Shown piece after piece: positions 25,264 through 34,288 of a stretch of 64,000 bases of DNA (positions are counted from its first letter, which is position 1; the number at the start of each line of letters is the position of its first letter). The stretch comes from Maricaulis sp042095695. Lineage in GTDB: Bacteria; Pseudomonadota; Alphaproteobacteria; Caulobacterales; Maricaulaceae. Where the stretch lies: contig JBELMP010000001.1 of the NCBI GenBank assembly GCA_042095695.1, positions 69,153 through 133,152 of the forward strand, read 5' to 3'. The translations under genes and the position numbers were made by a program. The notes below the pieces were generated by a model. It was not told the origin of the DNA, did no database searches, and saw only the letters and a program-made list of their open reading frames with translations.

Positions 25264-26715
25264 TTATCCGTTGCGCAATGTCCGTGTCAGCGCATCGATT
25301 TCCTGGGTGATCGGATCGCCCGCATCGATCATCGCGGTCACTTTATTGACCGCATGAATGACCGTGGAGTGATCGCGACCGCCAAAGCGACGACCGATAT
25401 CCGGCAGGGAGCGTGTCGTCATCGTCTTGCACAGATACATGGCGACATGCCGCGGCCGGACAACGGACTGGGTCCGCCGTTTCGAGCAGATATCCGCTGC
25501 AGTGACGCCAAAATGCGTGGCGACAGCCTTCTGGATCTCGTCAACAGTCAGACGCTTTTCCGAACTCAGCGAAAGATCTCGCAAGGCGCTGGAAACAGCA
25601 TCCATTGTTACCGGCAAGCCAAGCAGGGCTGTCCGGCAGATGACATTATTCAGCACGCCCTCGAGCTCGCGCGCGCTGGAAGTGATCCGTGCGGCAAGAA
25701 AGTCGCGTACCGCTTCAGGCACATCGAGAACCGGATAATGGCACTTCGCCTGGGCGATCTTGCAATCGAGAATTTGTCGACGCAGATCCAGATCCGGCTT
25801 GGACAGCGGACAGGACAGGCCACCGGTCAAAAGCGAGCGCAGACGATTATCCGCCATGGGCAGTTCGGCTGGCGCACGATGCGAGGCCAGGACGACCTGC
25901 TTGTTCTCGGCAATCAGTGCCGCGATCGTATGCAGGAATTCATCCTCGGTCCGGGGTTTGCCGGCGATGAAATGAACATCATCGATCAAGAGGAAGTCGA
26001 CGCTGCGCACCATTTCCTTGAAGGCGATTGTATCGCGTTCCTTCATCGCGGTGACAAAGCCGGACAGGAATTCCTCTGCCGTCAGGTAAAGCGCCTTGCG
26101 CGAGCTGTCATTCAGCTCGACCGCGGAGGCGACCGCGTGCATCAAATGCGTCTTGCCGACCCCGTAATCACCGTAGAAGAAAACCGGGTTGAAAGGCGGC
26201 ACCGGTGCACTGACCATCGTACGCGCCGCCGCGGCGGCGACCTCATTCGCCGGGCCAACGCGGAATGTGTCGAAGGTAAAGCGCGGTTCCGACCCAGGCT
26301 TCGCCGCCTCAGCGGCCGCCGGCTCGGGCTGAGCTGTTGCTGCGGCCGTCGATCCCACCAAAGATTCAGGTGCGGATTGCCCTTCTGCGAGCACAAAAAT
26401 TTCACGCAGGTTTTTGTCGGTTTCGGCCCAAATCGCGCGAATTCTTGCCCCGGCATGATCCTCGACCCAGTCGCGGTCGAAACTGCTGGGTGCAATGATC
26501 GCGATGGCGCCTGAATCCGTCATACGGACTCGAAGGCGGGCGATTTCCTGCGCATAAAGCGGTTCGCCCAACTCGCGTCTCAGACGCGCTCTTACACTAC
26601 GCCAAACAGTCGATACAGCCTCTGCGTTCTGAGCATCAAAGTCCTTTGATTGAGCATCGGCTAAAGCTAATTTATTCAAAGCCATTATTAGATACACTTC
26701 TAGAGTTTCCTGCAT
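25264..26715 (-). CDS. dnaA: chromosomal replication initiator DnaA
   Basis: Initiator AAA+ ATPase that binds DnaA boxes and opens the origin. In the 483-residue frame, domain I covers about 30-110 and an Ala/Pro-rich linker about 110-142. The AAA+ module has Walker A GDYGVGKTH at 182-190 and Walker B LLIDD at 242-246. Domain IV carries the DNA-binding signature RRFGGRDHSTVIHAVNKV near the C-terminus. The start is uncertain: ATG 26715 has no clear ribosome site, and an in-frame ATG at 26685 (MALNKLALAD) is also possible. A terminator follows the gene. Confidence 0.97.
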   Translation of the reverse strand: MQETLEVYLIMALNKLALADAQSKDFDAQNAEAVSTVWRSVRARLRRELGEPLYAQEIARLRVRMTDSGAIAIIAPSSFDRDWVEDHAGARIRAIWAETDKNLREIFVLAEGQSAPESLVGSTAAATAQPEPAAAEAAKPGSEPRFTFDTFRVGPANEVAAAAARTMVSAPVPPFNPVFFYGDYGVGKTHLMHAVASAVELNDSSRKALYLTAEEFLSGFVTAMKERDTIAFKEMVRSVDFLLIDDVHFIAGKPRTEDEFLHTIAALIAENKQVVLASHRAPAELPMADNRLRSLLTGGLSCPLSKPDLDLRRQILDCKIAQAKCHYPVLDVPEAVRDFLAARITSSARELEGVLNNVICRTALLGLPVTMDAVSSALRDLSLSSEKRLTVDEIQKAVATHFGVTAADICSKRRTQSVVRPRHVAMYLCKTMTTRSLPDIGRRFGGRDHSTVIHAVNKVTAMIDAGDPITQEIDALTRTLRNG

Positions 26716-26834
26716 CGAGGCAGGCTTTAGGTGTTTGTTTTATATGGCTCAATCCCCCCTGTCCCGGTGCTGGTCTATGCAGCATCGATACCGGAATATG
26801 ATCCGCTTGGGAATGATCGCCCTCAGGTGATCAA

Positions 26835-26862
26835 AGGTTACGCTTTCACTAATTTGGGTCAA
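26835..26862 (-). promoter_or_regulatory. possible dnaA promoter
   Basis: Read on the minus strand, TTGACC (26862-26857) and TAACCT (26840-26835) are spaced by 16 bases, about 120 nt upstream of the dnaA start. The -35 match is good and the -10 match weak, so this is only a candidate. Confidence 0.25.
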
Positions 26863-27120
26863 CAGGATTCAGCGTCAGATTCTGGAGATTCTTCGCTTGA
26901 CACGGGAAATCCGTGATCGGATCGAAGCTTGCACTTTGCGACAGATTTGTGACGTTTCAGCATGGCTAATTTTGCGGGTGGAATCTGTCCGTTTTTGGGG
27001 TGCAGGAACGCCAAAAACGCAAAAATCAAGTGCTCAGTACGCAGACTAATAATTTTAATACTGGATTCATGCGTACACGAATTAACCGCTCATATTTTAT
27101 CAAGACTGTTGAGGCGGAGA

Positions 27121-27153
27121 CAAAAAAACGCCCGGGTCGTTAAACCCGGGCGT
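27121..27153 (-). terminator. intrinsic terminator of rpsT
   Basis: A perfect ten-base-pair stem (ACGCCCGGGT with ACCCGGGCGT, arms 27144-27153 and 27128-27137) with a six-base loop is followed on the minus strand by seven T. It begins 25 nt after the rpsT stop. Confidence 0.93.
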
Positions 27154-27177
27154 CTGGAAATCTGCGCTGTGGGGCGC

Positions 27178-27444
27178 TTAGGCCGTCATTGCCTTAACCC
27201 GGCCATTCAGGCGGGAGACTTTGCGAGAGCCGGTGTTCTTGTGGAACACGCCCTTGCTTACGGCACTCATCATTTCAGACTCGGCCTTCACCATGGCGGT
27301 CTGGGCCGCCGCCTGATCGCCAGCTTCAATCGCCAGCTCAACCTTTTTGACAAAGGTACGCACGCGGGAGCGGCGCGCCTTGTTGATCGCGGTGCGGCGC
27401 GCGATCTTGCGAACCATTTTCTTGGCCGAAGATGTGTTGGCCAT
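27178..27444 (-). CDS. rpsT: 30S ribosomal protein S20
   Basis: An 88-residue, highly basic, all-helical primary 16S rRNA-binding protein. It begins MANTSSAKKMVRKIARR and keeps the family's HKNTGSRKVSRLN end. Genes for S20 next to dnaA are common in alphaproteobacteria. A strong terminator follows directly. Start ATG 27444. Confidence 0.97.
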   Translation of the reverse strand: MANTSSAKKMVRKIARRTAINKARRSRVRTFVKKVELAIEAGDQAAAQTAMVKAESEMMSAVSKGVFHKNTGSRKVSRLNGRVKAMTA

Positions 27445-27554
27445 AAGATCTTACCTCATCATGCGTTCGGGCGTGGAAAGCCCGGGAAATTCCGTGAGCG
27501 GCGGCGTATAGGCCTTCCCGCTCCGCCCGTCAACTACTCAATCGCCGCTTTCGC

Positions 27555-28331
27555 CTAGCGGTGCTTGAAATGTGCAGCCCGTTTCTCAGCGAACGCGGCC
27601 ATGCCTTCTTTCTGATCTTCCAGTGTAAACTGGGACTGGAAGACGCGGCGCTCGAAGCGAATGCCCTCGGCAAGGCTGATTTCCTGGCTGCGATTGATCG
27701 CTTCCTTGGTCATCATCGCGACGGGCAGGGATTTCGATGCAATCGTTTCTGCCGCTTCCATTGCCGTTTCGACAAGGTCATCGGCCGGTACAATCCGGGA
27801 GACAAGGCCGGCGCGCTCGGCTTCTTCTGCATCCATCATGCGACCGGTCAGGCACATATCCATGGCCTTGGCCTTGCCAACGGCGCGCGGCAGGCGTTGC
27901 GTGCCACCGGCACCCGGCATAACGCCCAGATTGATTTCGGGCTGACCGAATTTCGCTGTCTCGGACGCAATGATGAAATCGCACATCATTGCGATCTCGC
28001 ATCCACCGCCGAGTGCGTAGCCGGATACTGCAGCGATGATCGGCTTGCGGAAGCGGGCGACAGATTCCCAGGTTTCAGCAAACGGGTCATGATTGTAGAA
28101 GCCGACAAAATCGCCGGACTGCAATTCCTTGATATCAGCTCCTGCGGCGAAGGCTTTTTTCGATCCGGTCAGGACCACACAGCCAATCTCGGGATCGGAT
28201 TCAAATCCGGCCAGGGCATCGGTGAGCTCGCGGGTCAACTCGTCACACAGCGCATTGAGCGCTTCGGGACGGTCAAGGGTAATTACCCCGACACGGCCTT
28301 CGGTCTTAACCTGGATCGTCTTGTGGGCCAT
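27555..28331 (-). CDS. enoyl-CoA hydratase
   Basis: A 258-residue crotonase-family enzyme, hydrating 2-enoyl-CoA in fatty-acid beta-oxidation. The oxyanion-hole region AFAAGADIKEL is near residue 65 and the catalytic glutamates lie in GGGCEIAMMCDF and FGQPEINLGVMPGAGGTQRLPR, both as in true hydratases. Start ATG 28331 is preferred because GGAGAG precedes it; upstream codons to 28421 look non-coding. It sits between rpsT and mutM. Confidence 0.93.
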   Translation of the reverse strand: MAHKTIQVKTEGRVGVITLDRPEALNALCDELTRELTDALAGFESDPEIGCVVLTGSKKAFAAGADIKELQSGDFVGFYNHDPFAETWESVARFRKPIIAAVSGYALGGGCEIAMMCDFIIASETAKFGQPEINLGVMPGAGGTQRLPRAVGKAKAMDMCLTGRMMDAEEAERAGLVSRIVPADDLVETAMEAAETIASKSLPVAMMTKEAINRSQEISLAEGIRFERRVFQSQFTLEDQKEGMAAFAEKRAAHFKHR

Positions 28332-28461
28332 TGCGGCTCTCCATCTGACGGCGCCAGCACGGCGCCTCGAAAAATCCGCGCCGCTATAGCGCACCCCTGA
28401 GCGAGGGTCGATAGCCTGCAATGAAGTCGACGCACTCGCCAGTCAAAAATCAGCAATTCGC

Positions 28462-29325
28462 TCAGCGCTGACACTGGCTGCAATAGAAGCTGGACCGGCC
28501 AGACTGTACCAGCCGCTTTATTCGCCCATTGCAACCACTTGTAAAACAGGCCTCATTCTCGCGACCATAGACTTGGAAGCGGTGCTGGAAATAGCCCAGC
28601 GCCCCATCTGCAGTGGCAAAATCCCGCAGCGTCGAGCCGCCGGACTCAATCGCCTCATTGATTACATCGCGAATATGCGGGGTAAGACGGTCGGCCCGTT
28701 TACCGGCAATGCTGGCGGCTTTTCGGCGCGGACTAATCCCCGCCCTGAACAGGGCTTCACACACATAGATATTTCCCAGACCCGAGACGATGGACTGGTC
28801 GAGCAGCGCGGTCTTGATCGGTGTGGCCCGGCCAGCGAGGGCGGCAGAAAGATAGGCCGAGGAGAATTCATTGGAATTCGGTTCCGGACCCAGAACGGAC
28901 AGGAAGCGGACATCCGCCTCCCGACCGGTTTCGAACAAATCCATGAAACCGAAGCGGCGCGGGTCATTATAGCGGATCGTGACGCCGCCCTCGAGCTCCA
29001 GAATGACATGGTCATGGACCGGATTGGCGGGCGGCGCATGCACAAAATCACCAGGTTGCCGAGCGCCATCTTCCGCCTCAATAGAAAACCGGCCTGACAT
29101 GCCCAGATGCGCCAGCAGGCTTTCGCCGCCATCCAGGCGGACCAGAAGGTATTTGGAGCGCCGATCGATTTGCACGACCCGCTGGCCCTCGAGGCGCTCA
29201 ACCATCCGCGCAGGGAAGGGGAAGCGCAAGTCAGGCCGGTTGAGCCGGCAGCGCGTGATGCGGCGCCCGGCCATGGCCGGGGTCAGGCCGCGGCGGACAG
29301 TTTCGACTTCCGGGAGTTCAGGCAT
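28462..29325 (-). CDS. mutM: formamidopyrimidine-DNA glycosylase (Fpg)
   Basis: Base-excision repair enzyme removing 8-oxoguanine and formamidopyrimidines, with AP lyase activity. The 287-residue product must start at ATG 29325 because the catalytic nucleophile is the N-terminal proline of MPELPEVETVRRGL. Longer starts up to 29349 would bury it. The C-terminal zinc finger is complete: two cysteines in CFTSGC and two in CSQC. It is divergent from ubiE across 90 nt. Confidence 0.96.
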   Translation of the reverse strand: MPELPEVETVRRGLTPAMAGRRITRCRLNRPDLRFPFPARMVERLEGQRVVQIDRRSKYLLVRLDGGESLLAHLGMSGRFSIEAEDGARQPGDFVHAPPANPVHDHVILELEGGVTIRYNDPRRFGFMDLFETGREADVRFLSVLGPEPNSNEFSSAYLSAALAGRATPIKTALLDQSIVSGLGNIYVCEALFRAGISPRRKAASIAGKRADRLTPHIRDVINEAIESGGSTLRDFATADGALGYFQHRFQVYGRENEACFTSGCNGRIKRLVQSGRSSFYCSQCQR

Positions 29326-29415
29326 TGTATCGGCCGGTTTTTCTTTCATTTACAGCGGCAAGAGGACGCGTTTCGCTGGCTTCCCCCCTGCCTGATCTTG
29401 GCTTATGTAAGCGCC

Positions 29416-30207
29416 ATGACAAGCAAGCAAGATAGTCGCCCTGAAGAAACGGTCTCCTTCGGTTTCGCTGATGTGGCCCGTGGAGACAAGGCGGGTCTGG
29501 TCCGCGGCGTGTTTGATCGCTCGGCGCAACGCTATGACCTGATGAATGATCTCATGTCCCTCGGTGTCCACCGGGTCTGGAAGGACATGGTCTTGACCCG
29601 GGCCAATCCCCAGCCCGGAGAACGGCATTTGGATGTGGCCGGCGGCACGGGCGATCTGGCGCGCAGCTTCCTGGAGAAGGCGGACCGGGCCGGCCGGCGT
29701 CGCGGTCATCCGGCCACGGCCCAGGCGATAGTGCTGGATATCAATGAGCAGATGCTCCGGGCCGGGGTGAAGCGCGGCCTCAAGGATGACCATCAGGGTC
29801 GTGTGAGCTGGATTACCGGCAATGCGGAATGCCTGCCCCTGCCGGCGCGCTGGGCGGATTGTGTCACGATCTCCACCGGTATCCGCAATGTCACCAATCG
29901 CGATGCGGCGCTGCGGGAAATGCGGCGCGTGCTCAAGCCCGGCGGCCGGTTTCTCTGTCTGGAATTCACCCGGCCGACTAGCCGCGCCTGGGAGCGCCTG
30001 TATGACGCATGGTCCTTCAATGTCATGCCCGAGCTCGGCCATCATGTCGCGAAGGACCGGGAGAGCTATCAATACTTGGTGGAGTCGATCCGTCGTTTTC
30101 CCGATCAGGAGCAATTCAAGGCGGAGATCGAGGCGGCCGGCTTCCGGCAGGTCAGCTATACCAATTATTCCGGTGGGATTGCCGCCTTGCACATGGGATG
30201 GGCCTGA
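29416..30207 (+). CDS. ubiE: ubiquinone/menaquinone methyltransferase UbiE
   Basis: SAM-dependent C-methyltransferase of ubiquinone synthesis. The 263-residue product has the class I SAM motif LDVAGGTGDLA near residue 75, the GNAECLP motif and the UbiE signature STGIRNVTNRDAALREMRRVLKPGG. An insertion with RRRGHPATA after motif I slightly lengthens it compared with E. coli. Start ATG 29416 (MTSKQDSRPEE); the longer frame upstream is the antisense of mutM. Followed by ubiB 90 nt later. Confidence 0.95.
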   Translation: MTSKQDSRPEETVSFGFADVARGDKAGLVRGVFDRSAQRYDLMNDLMSLGVHRVWKDMVLTRANPQPGERHLDVAGGTGDLARSFLEKADRAGRRRGHPATAQAIVLDINEQMLRAGVKRGLKDDHQGRVSWITGNAECLPLPARWADCVTISTGIRNVTNRDAALREMRRVLKPGGRFLCLEFTRPTSRAWERLYDAWSFNVMPELGHHVAKDRESYQYLVESIRRFPDQEQFKAEIEAAGFRQVSYTNYSGGIAALHMGWA

Positions 30208-30297
30208 TCCGGGCCGCAGCCGTCCATCCACCTGAAGGCGTGACGCGACTCCACGCCGCGCTCGCCAAGACCGCCTTCGCGCACTAAACCCCGCACC

Positions 30298-31836
30298 ATG
30301 CTTTCGACGCTTATGTCATTCCTGCGGCTCCTGCGAGCCATGCTGACCCTGATCCGGCACGATGCGATCCTGCCGAAAGAGTATCAGCAGCTCTATCCGG
30401 CACCGGCACGCTGGCTGGGCGGGTTTGCGCGCCTGTTCTCGCGACGCGACCGGGCCGATAATCCCGGGGAGAGACTGGCCCGCGCGCTCGAGCGGCTGGG
30501 GCCGTCCTATGTGAAGCTGGGTCAGGTCCTGGCGACGCGCGGCGATGTGATCGGTGAGCGCTTTGCCCGGGGTCTCTCGCGTCTGCAGGACAAGATGCCG
30601 GCGTTTGACGATGCCGAGGCGCGCGCCGTGCTGGCCGAGGAGCTCGGTGCGCCAGTCGATGCGATCTTCAGTGAATTCAGCCCGGCCATTGCAGCGGCCT
30701 CGATCGCGCAGGTGCACAAGGCCGTAACCCGGTCCGGCAAGACTGTTGCGGTGAAGATCGTCCGGCCGGGCATTGAGGCGCGCATTGCGCGGGATATCCG
30801 CGCCCTGTCGCTGGGGGCGGCACTCGCCGAGCGTCTGGCACCCGCCTCGCGCCGGCTGGAGCCCAGGAAATTCGTGGAGACCGTTGCGCGATCGCTGGAA
30901 TTGGAGACCGATCTCCGCCTGGAGGCAGCGGCAGGATCCGAGCTCGCAGAGGCGGCTGCTGCCGTCTCGCACTATCGCATTCCGACAGTGGAATGGGGCT
31001 TGTCCTCCCGACATATCCTGGTCACGCAGTGGATTGAGGGGATCGCCCTGACCGATCAGGATGCGATTGCCGCCTCCGGGCTCGACCGCTCGGCGCTCGC
31101 AACCACGCTGATCCGGGCCTTTCTGGGCACGGCCCTGCATCGCGGCGTGTTTCACGCCGATATGCATGCCGGCAATCTCTTCACTGCCACAGATGGCACG
31201 CTCTGGGCCGTTGATTTCGGCATTATGGGGCGGATCGGTCGCGCAGAGCGTCGGTTTCTTGCGCTGATCCTGCACGGCTTTTTGACGCGCAATTACAAGG
31301 CTGCGGCGGAGGCCCATTTCGCCGCGGGCTATGTTCCGCCGCATCATTCGGTGGATGATTTTGCCAGCGCACTGCGCGCGGTTGGCGAGCCGATTTTCGG
31401 CAAGCAGGCCGACGAGGTACCGATGTCCCGGGTCCTGCTGCAACTTTTCGAGATGACCGAGCTCTTCGATATGCGGCTGCGGCCGGAGCTGGTCATTCTG
31501 CAAAAGACCATGGTGCAGGCGGAAGGCGTCGCCCGCATGCTAGACCCCCAGCATGATATGTGGGCCGCCTCGGCCCCGGTAGTCGAGGACTGGATGAAGC
31601 GCGAGCTGGGGCCGGAGGGCCTGGTTCGTGATTTCCTGGACGATGCCGGACGGCTGCGCGATGCCCTCAAGCAATTGCCCGATGCGATCGAGGATTGGGC
31701 CGAGATCGGCCGCAAGCTCAAGGCTGGCGAGCTGCGGCTTGGCGACGGTCCGCGCTTGCGCCCTTGGGCGCTGCGTCTGGCCTGGCTGGGAGGCGCCGCG
31801 GCGGCCGGAGCTTTCGCGGCGACACTGTTCAGCTGA
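30298..31836 (+). CDS. ubiB: ubiquinone biosynthesis kinase-like UbiB
   Basis: Atypical protein-kinase-like ATPase of the ABC1/ADCK/UbiB family needed for the aerobic steps of ubiquinone synthesis. The 512-residue product carries the family KxGQ motif (YVKLGQ near residue 70), the alanine-rich nucleotide loop AAASIAQVHKA, the catalytic-loop HADMHAGNLF and the metal-binding AVDFGIMGR, and ends in a transmembrane helix typical for UbiB. Downstream of ubiE on the same strand. Confidence 0.95.
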   Translation: MLSTLMSFLRLLRAMLTLIRHDAILPKEYQQLYPAPARWLGGFARLFSRRDRADNPGERLARALERLGPSYVKLGQVLATRGDVIGERFARGLSRLQDKMPAFDDAEARAVLAEELGAPVDAIFSEFSPAIAAASIAQVHKAVTRSGKTVAVKIVRPGIEARIARDIRALSLGAALAERLAPASRRLEPRKFVETVARSLELETDLRLEAAAGSELAEAAAAVSHYRIPTVEWGLSSRHILVTQWIEGIALTDQDAIAASGLDRSALATTLIRAFLGTALHRGVFHADMHAGNLFTATDGTLWAVDFGIMGRIGRAERRFLALILHGFLTRNYKAAAEAHFAAGYVPPHHSVDDFASALRAVGEPIFGKQADEVPMSRVLLQLFEMTELFDMRLRPELVILQKTMVQAEGVARMLDPQHDMWAASAPVVEDWMKRELGPEGLVRDFLDDAGRLRDALKQLPDAIEDWAEIGRKLKAGELRLGDGPRLRPWALRLAWLGGAAAAGAFAATLFS

Positions 31837-32259
31837 TCAGGCGTGGATCGCTATGGCGAAGCGGATCCAGAGAATGGCCAGGATCACAAAGCCAATCCGG
31901 TGGGTCAAAAAGCGCAAGGCCATATTATTGATCGTGACATGGACCAGGGTGTGGATGATGCGGCTGATCGCAAAGGCCCAGGCCAGCGTGACCTGCAGCC
32001 CGTCCACCTCGACCATGGATCCGACCGCCGCATAGGCAGCCACCAGAGCATAATAGAGCACCGGAAGTTCGAACAGATTGGCGAGATTGCGGCCCCAGTT
32101 TCCAAGCCAGTCCGGGGGTGGTGAGCCGGCTTTGGTCAGCGAGTACTCATCACTGAGCTGACCGCGAGCCTTGGCCATGACGCCCAGGACTGTGAGCATG
32201 AGATAGACGAATAAGGTGAGTAGTGCGAGCGCGGTAGCCGCGAGTACGAGATCGATCAT
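31837..32259 (-). CDS. MAPEG family membrane protein
   Basis: A 140-residue protein with four predicted transmembrane helices. It shows MAPEG-type conserved features: RNLANLFELPVLYYAL in the second helix region and RIIHTLVHVTINNMALR in the third. Eukaryotic relatives are glutathione transferases and leukotriene synthases; the bacterial role is mostly unknown. Its stop codon directly abuts the ubiB stop. GGGGAG precedes the ATG. Confidence 0.82.
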   Translation of the reverse strand: MIDLVLAATALALLTLFVYLMLTVLGVMAKARGQLSDEYSLTKAGSPPPDWLGNWGRNLANLFELPVLYYALVAAYAAVGSMVEVDGLQVTLAWAFAISRIIHTLVHVTINNMALRFLTHRIGFVILAILWIRFAIAIHA

Positions 32260-32419
32260 GATGTTCTCCCCAAACGGCTGGGCAGGCTAACCTGTTTGCT
32301 CAAATTGTCGAGAATTCCGGTGTACGGGCCGGTCTAGGACATCGCAAACTAACCATATCAGCACACCGCTTGGTAACGAAGTTCTGCTTGAATATCCTTT
32401 GGTCTGCTTGAGAATTTCG

Positions 32420-32977
32420 ATGGAAAACGCCGACGATCCCTTTGCTGAACTTCGTCAATTAGAGCGCGAATTTTACAAGATCGATGAAGATGCCATTCAT
32501 CTCATCCGCAAGCATATGCCGCGCCTTATGCAGTATGCGGAAACCGCACTGGAGACAGTCTTCGACCATCTCAAGACCAATCCTGTCGTCGCCGACTATT
32601 TTGCCGATGAGGACAATATGGGCTTTCTGCGCAGCGGTATGATCGCCCATTGCAATACGGTTTTGAGCGGGCGTTATGATCCGGCTTATTATGACGCTGC
32701 AAGCCAGCTGGGCCTGCGTCATTCCAAGCTCGACTACCCGTCCTTTGTCTATTCGGCCGCCTATACGAATATGCTGATGAGCATGAAAACACAGGCGCTG
32801 GCCGATAAACGTCCCCTGCCGGCGTCAGTGCTGGAGGCGCTCGACCGGGTCGCCCTCTATGACCTGGAATTGACCCAGGCGGCCTTCTATCGACACCAGA
32901 TAGAGAAGGTCAGCGCGCTCAATGCCGATGCCGCCAAGGTGCGCGCGCTTATGGATACGCAGTCTGACGCGGCATAA
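32420..32977 (+). CDS. single-domain protoglobin
   Basis: A 185-residue protein matching the protoglobin/globin-coupled-sensor heme domain and nothing else. The all-helical fold, the LRHSKLDYPSFVYSAAYTNM segment with the likely proximal heme ligand His101, and the F-G region fit. No kinase, GGDEF or methyl-accepting output follows; only a short charged tail remains. Start ATG 32420 (MENADDPF) is preferred over TTG 32399. It probably binds O2 or NO; sensing versus storage is undetermined. Confidence 0.75.
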   Translation: MENADDPFAELRQLEREFYKIDEDAIHLIRKHMPRLMQYAETALETVFDHLKTNPVVADYFADEDNMGFLRSGMIAHCNTVLSGRYDPAYYDAASQLGLRHSKLDYPSFVYSAAYTNMLMSMKTQALADKRPLPASVLEALDRVALYDLELTQAAFYRHQIEKVSALNADAAKVRALMDTQSDAA

Positions 32978-33033
32978 GCCTTGGGAAATGCGTGATGAAG
33001 CGCTAAATAGCGGTCAGCAAGAAGGAGCCGGCC

Positions 33034-33576
33034 GTGTCTGCTAAGCGCGTGCTTTTGATCATTGGGGGCGGGATCGCCGCCTACAAATCGCTGGAGCTGA
33101 TCCGCGATCTGTCCCGTCGGGGGATTGCCAGTCGCTGCATTCTGACACGGGCCGGGGCGGAATTCGTGACGCCGCTGAGCGTGTCCTCCCTGTCCGGGGA
33201 CAAGGTCTATAGCGATCTGTTCGACCTGACCGATGAGGCCGAAATGGGCCATATCGAGCTTTCGCGGTCCGCCGATCTCGTCGTTGTCGTGCCTGCCACA
33301 GCCGATCTGATGGCCAAGGCCGCAAACGGTCTGGCCAATGATCTGGCCTCGACAACATTGCTGGCGACCGACAAGCCGGTGCTGATGGCGCCAGCCATGA
33401 ATGTGCGCATGTGGCAACACCCGGCGACCCAGCGCAATCTTGCCACGCTCATCGGTGATGGCGTGCAATGTGTCGGTCCTGATGAGGGCGATATGGCCTG
33501 CGGCGAGTTCGGACCGGGACGCCTGGCCGAGCCGTCCGTAATTGCCGATGCCATTGAGGCCGCGCTCAATGGCTGA
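33034..33576 (+). CDS. coaC: phosphopantothenoylcysteine decarboxylase (CoaC, separate)
   Basis: FMN-dependent decarboxylation of 4'-phosphopantothenoylcysteine in coenzyme A synthesis. The 180-residue protein is the N-terminal half of the usual CoaBC (Dfp). It has GHIELSR with the catalytic histidine, the substrate motif APAMNVRMW and the MACGEFGPGRLAE cysteine-containing clamp. The start is GTG with AAGGAG six bases upstream. It overlaps coaB by 8 nt in another frame, whereas most bacteria fuse the two. Confidence 0.92.
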   Translation: MSAKRVLLIIGGGIAAYKSLELIRDLSRRGIASRCILTRAGAEFVTPLSVSSLSGDKVYSDLFDLTDEAEMGHIELSRSADLVVVVPATADLMAKAANGLANDLASTTLLATDKPVLMAPAMNVRMWQHPATQRNLATLIGDGVQCVGPDEGDMACGEFGPGRLAEPSVIADAIEAALNG

Positions 33577-34225
33577 CAGCTTGGCGGGCCAGACCATCGT
33601 CATTACCGCCGGTCCCACGCTTGAGCCGATCGATCCGGTGCGCTTCATCTCCAATCGCTCCTCCGGCGCCCAGGGCTATGCCATCGCCGAAGCTTGTGCG
33701 GCGCTGGGGGCAGATGTCCGACTGGTCAGCGGGCCGACGGCCCTGCCGGACCCGGCAGGCGTGCAGACAATCCGTATCGAGACAGCGCGTGAGATGCTCG
33801 CTGCGGTGCAGACGGCCCTGCCGGCGCAGGTCTTCATCGCAGTTGCGGCCGTCGCCGACTGGCGTCCCGCTGAGGCAGCCGATCAGAAGATCAAGGGTGA
33901 AAAGGGTCAGATGACCGCCCTGCAACTGGTCGAGAACCCGGATATTCTCAAGACGATCAGTCAGCAAAGCGCCGACCGCCCCGGCCTGGTGATCGGATTC
34001 GCGGCGGAGACCCATGATGTCGAGGCGCACGCCATCGCCAAGCGCCACCGCAAGGGGTGCGACTGGATCATCGCCAATGATGTCTCCGGTGATGTCATGG
34101 GCGGGACGCATAACCAGGTCTCGCTGATTTCTCAGACGGGTGTCGAAACCTGGCCGGAAGGCTCGAAGGCGGAGATTGCCCGGCGGATTGCCATGCGCAT
34201 TGCGCAAACGCTCGTGGAAAGCTGA
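33569..34225 (+). CDS. coaB: phosphopantothenate-cysteine ligase (CoaB, separate)
   Basis: CTP-dependent joining of 4'-phosphopantothenate and cysteine. The 218-residue protein is the C-terminal half of the usual Dfp. It has ITAGPTLEPIDPVRFISNRSSG at the start, the KIKGEKGQ lysine motif, IIANDVSG with the catalytic asparagine, and GSKAEIARRI. The ATG lies inside the coaC 3' end with GAGG nine bases upstream, so reinitiation is plausible. Either a natural gene split or an ancient frameshift. Confidence 0.92.
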   Translation: MADSLAGQTIVITAGPTLEPIDPVRFISNRSSGAQGYAIAEACAALGADVRLVSGPTALPDPAGVQTIRIETAREMLAAVQTALPAQVFIAVAAVADWRPAEAADQKIKGEKGQMTALQLVENPDILKTISQQSADRPGLVIGFAAETHDVEAHAIAKRHRKGCDWIIANDVSGDVMGGTHNQVSLISQTGVETWPEGSKAEIARRIAMRIAQTLVES

Positions 34226-34288
34226 GCCACCGGGCTGGTCAGCCCGGCGGAACCCGGTTTTGATGGCGCAGTGAAAAGAGGGCCTGTC

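Larger units (their letters stand above)
26716..27177. other. 462-nt dnaA leader region
   Basis: This gap between dnaA and rpsT is AT-richer than its surroundings, especially 27010-27110. It holds the rpsT terminator at its right end, a small CACGG/CCGTG hairpin near 26900-26914 and probably the dnaA promoter. I found no copy of the consensus DnaA box TTATCCACA or its complement, so I do not call an origin here. No credible coding frame. Confidence 0.6.

Noticed and set aside
26716..27177. Possible oriC next to dnaA
   Set aside because: AT-rich and next to dnaA, but no consensus DnaA boxes on either strand and no repeated 9-mers. Many relatives place oriC elsewhere, for example near hemE.
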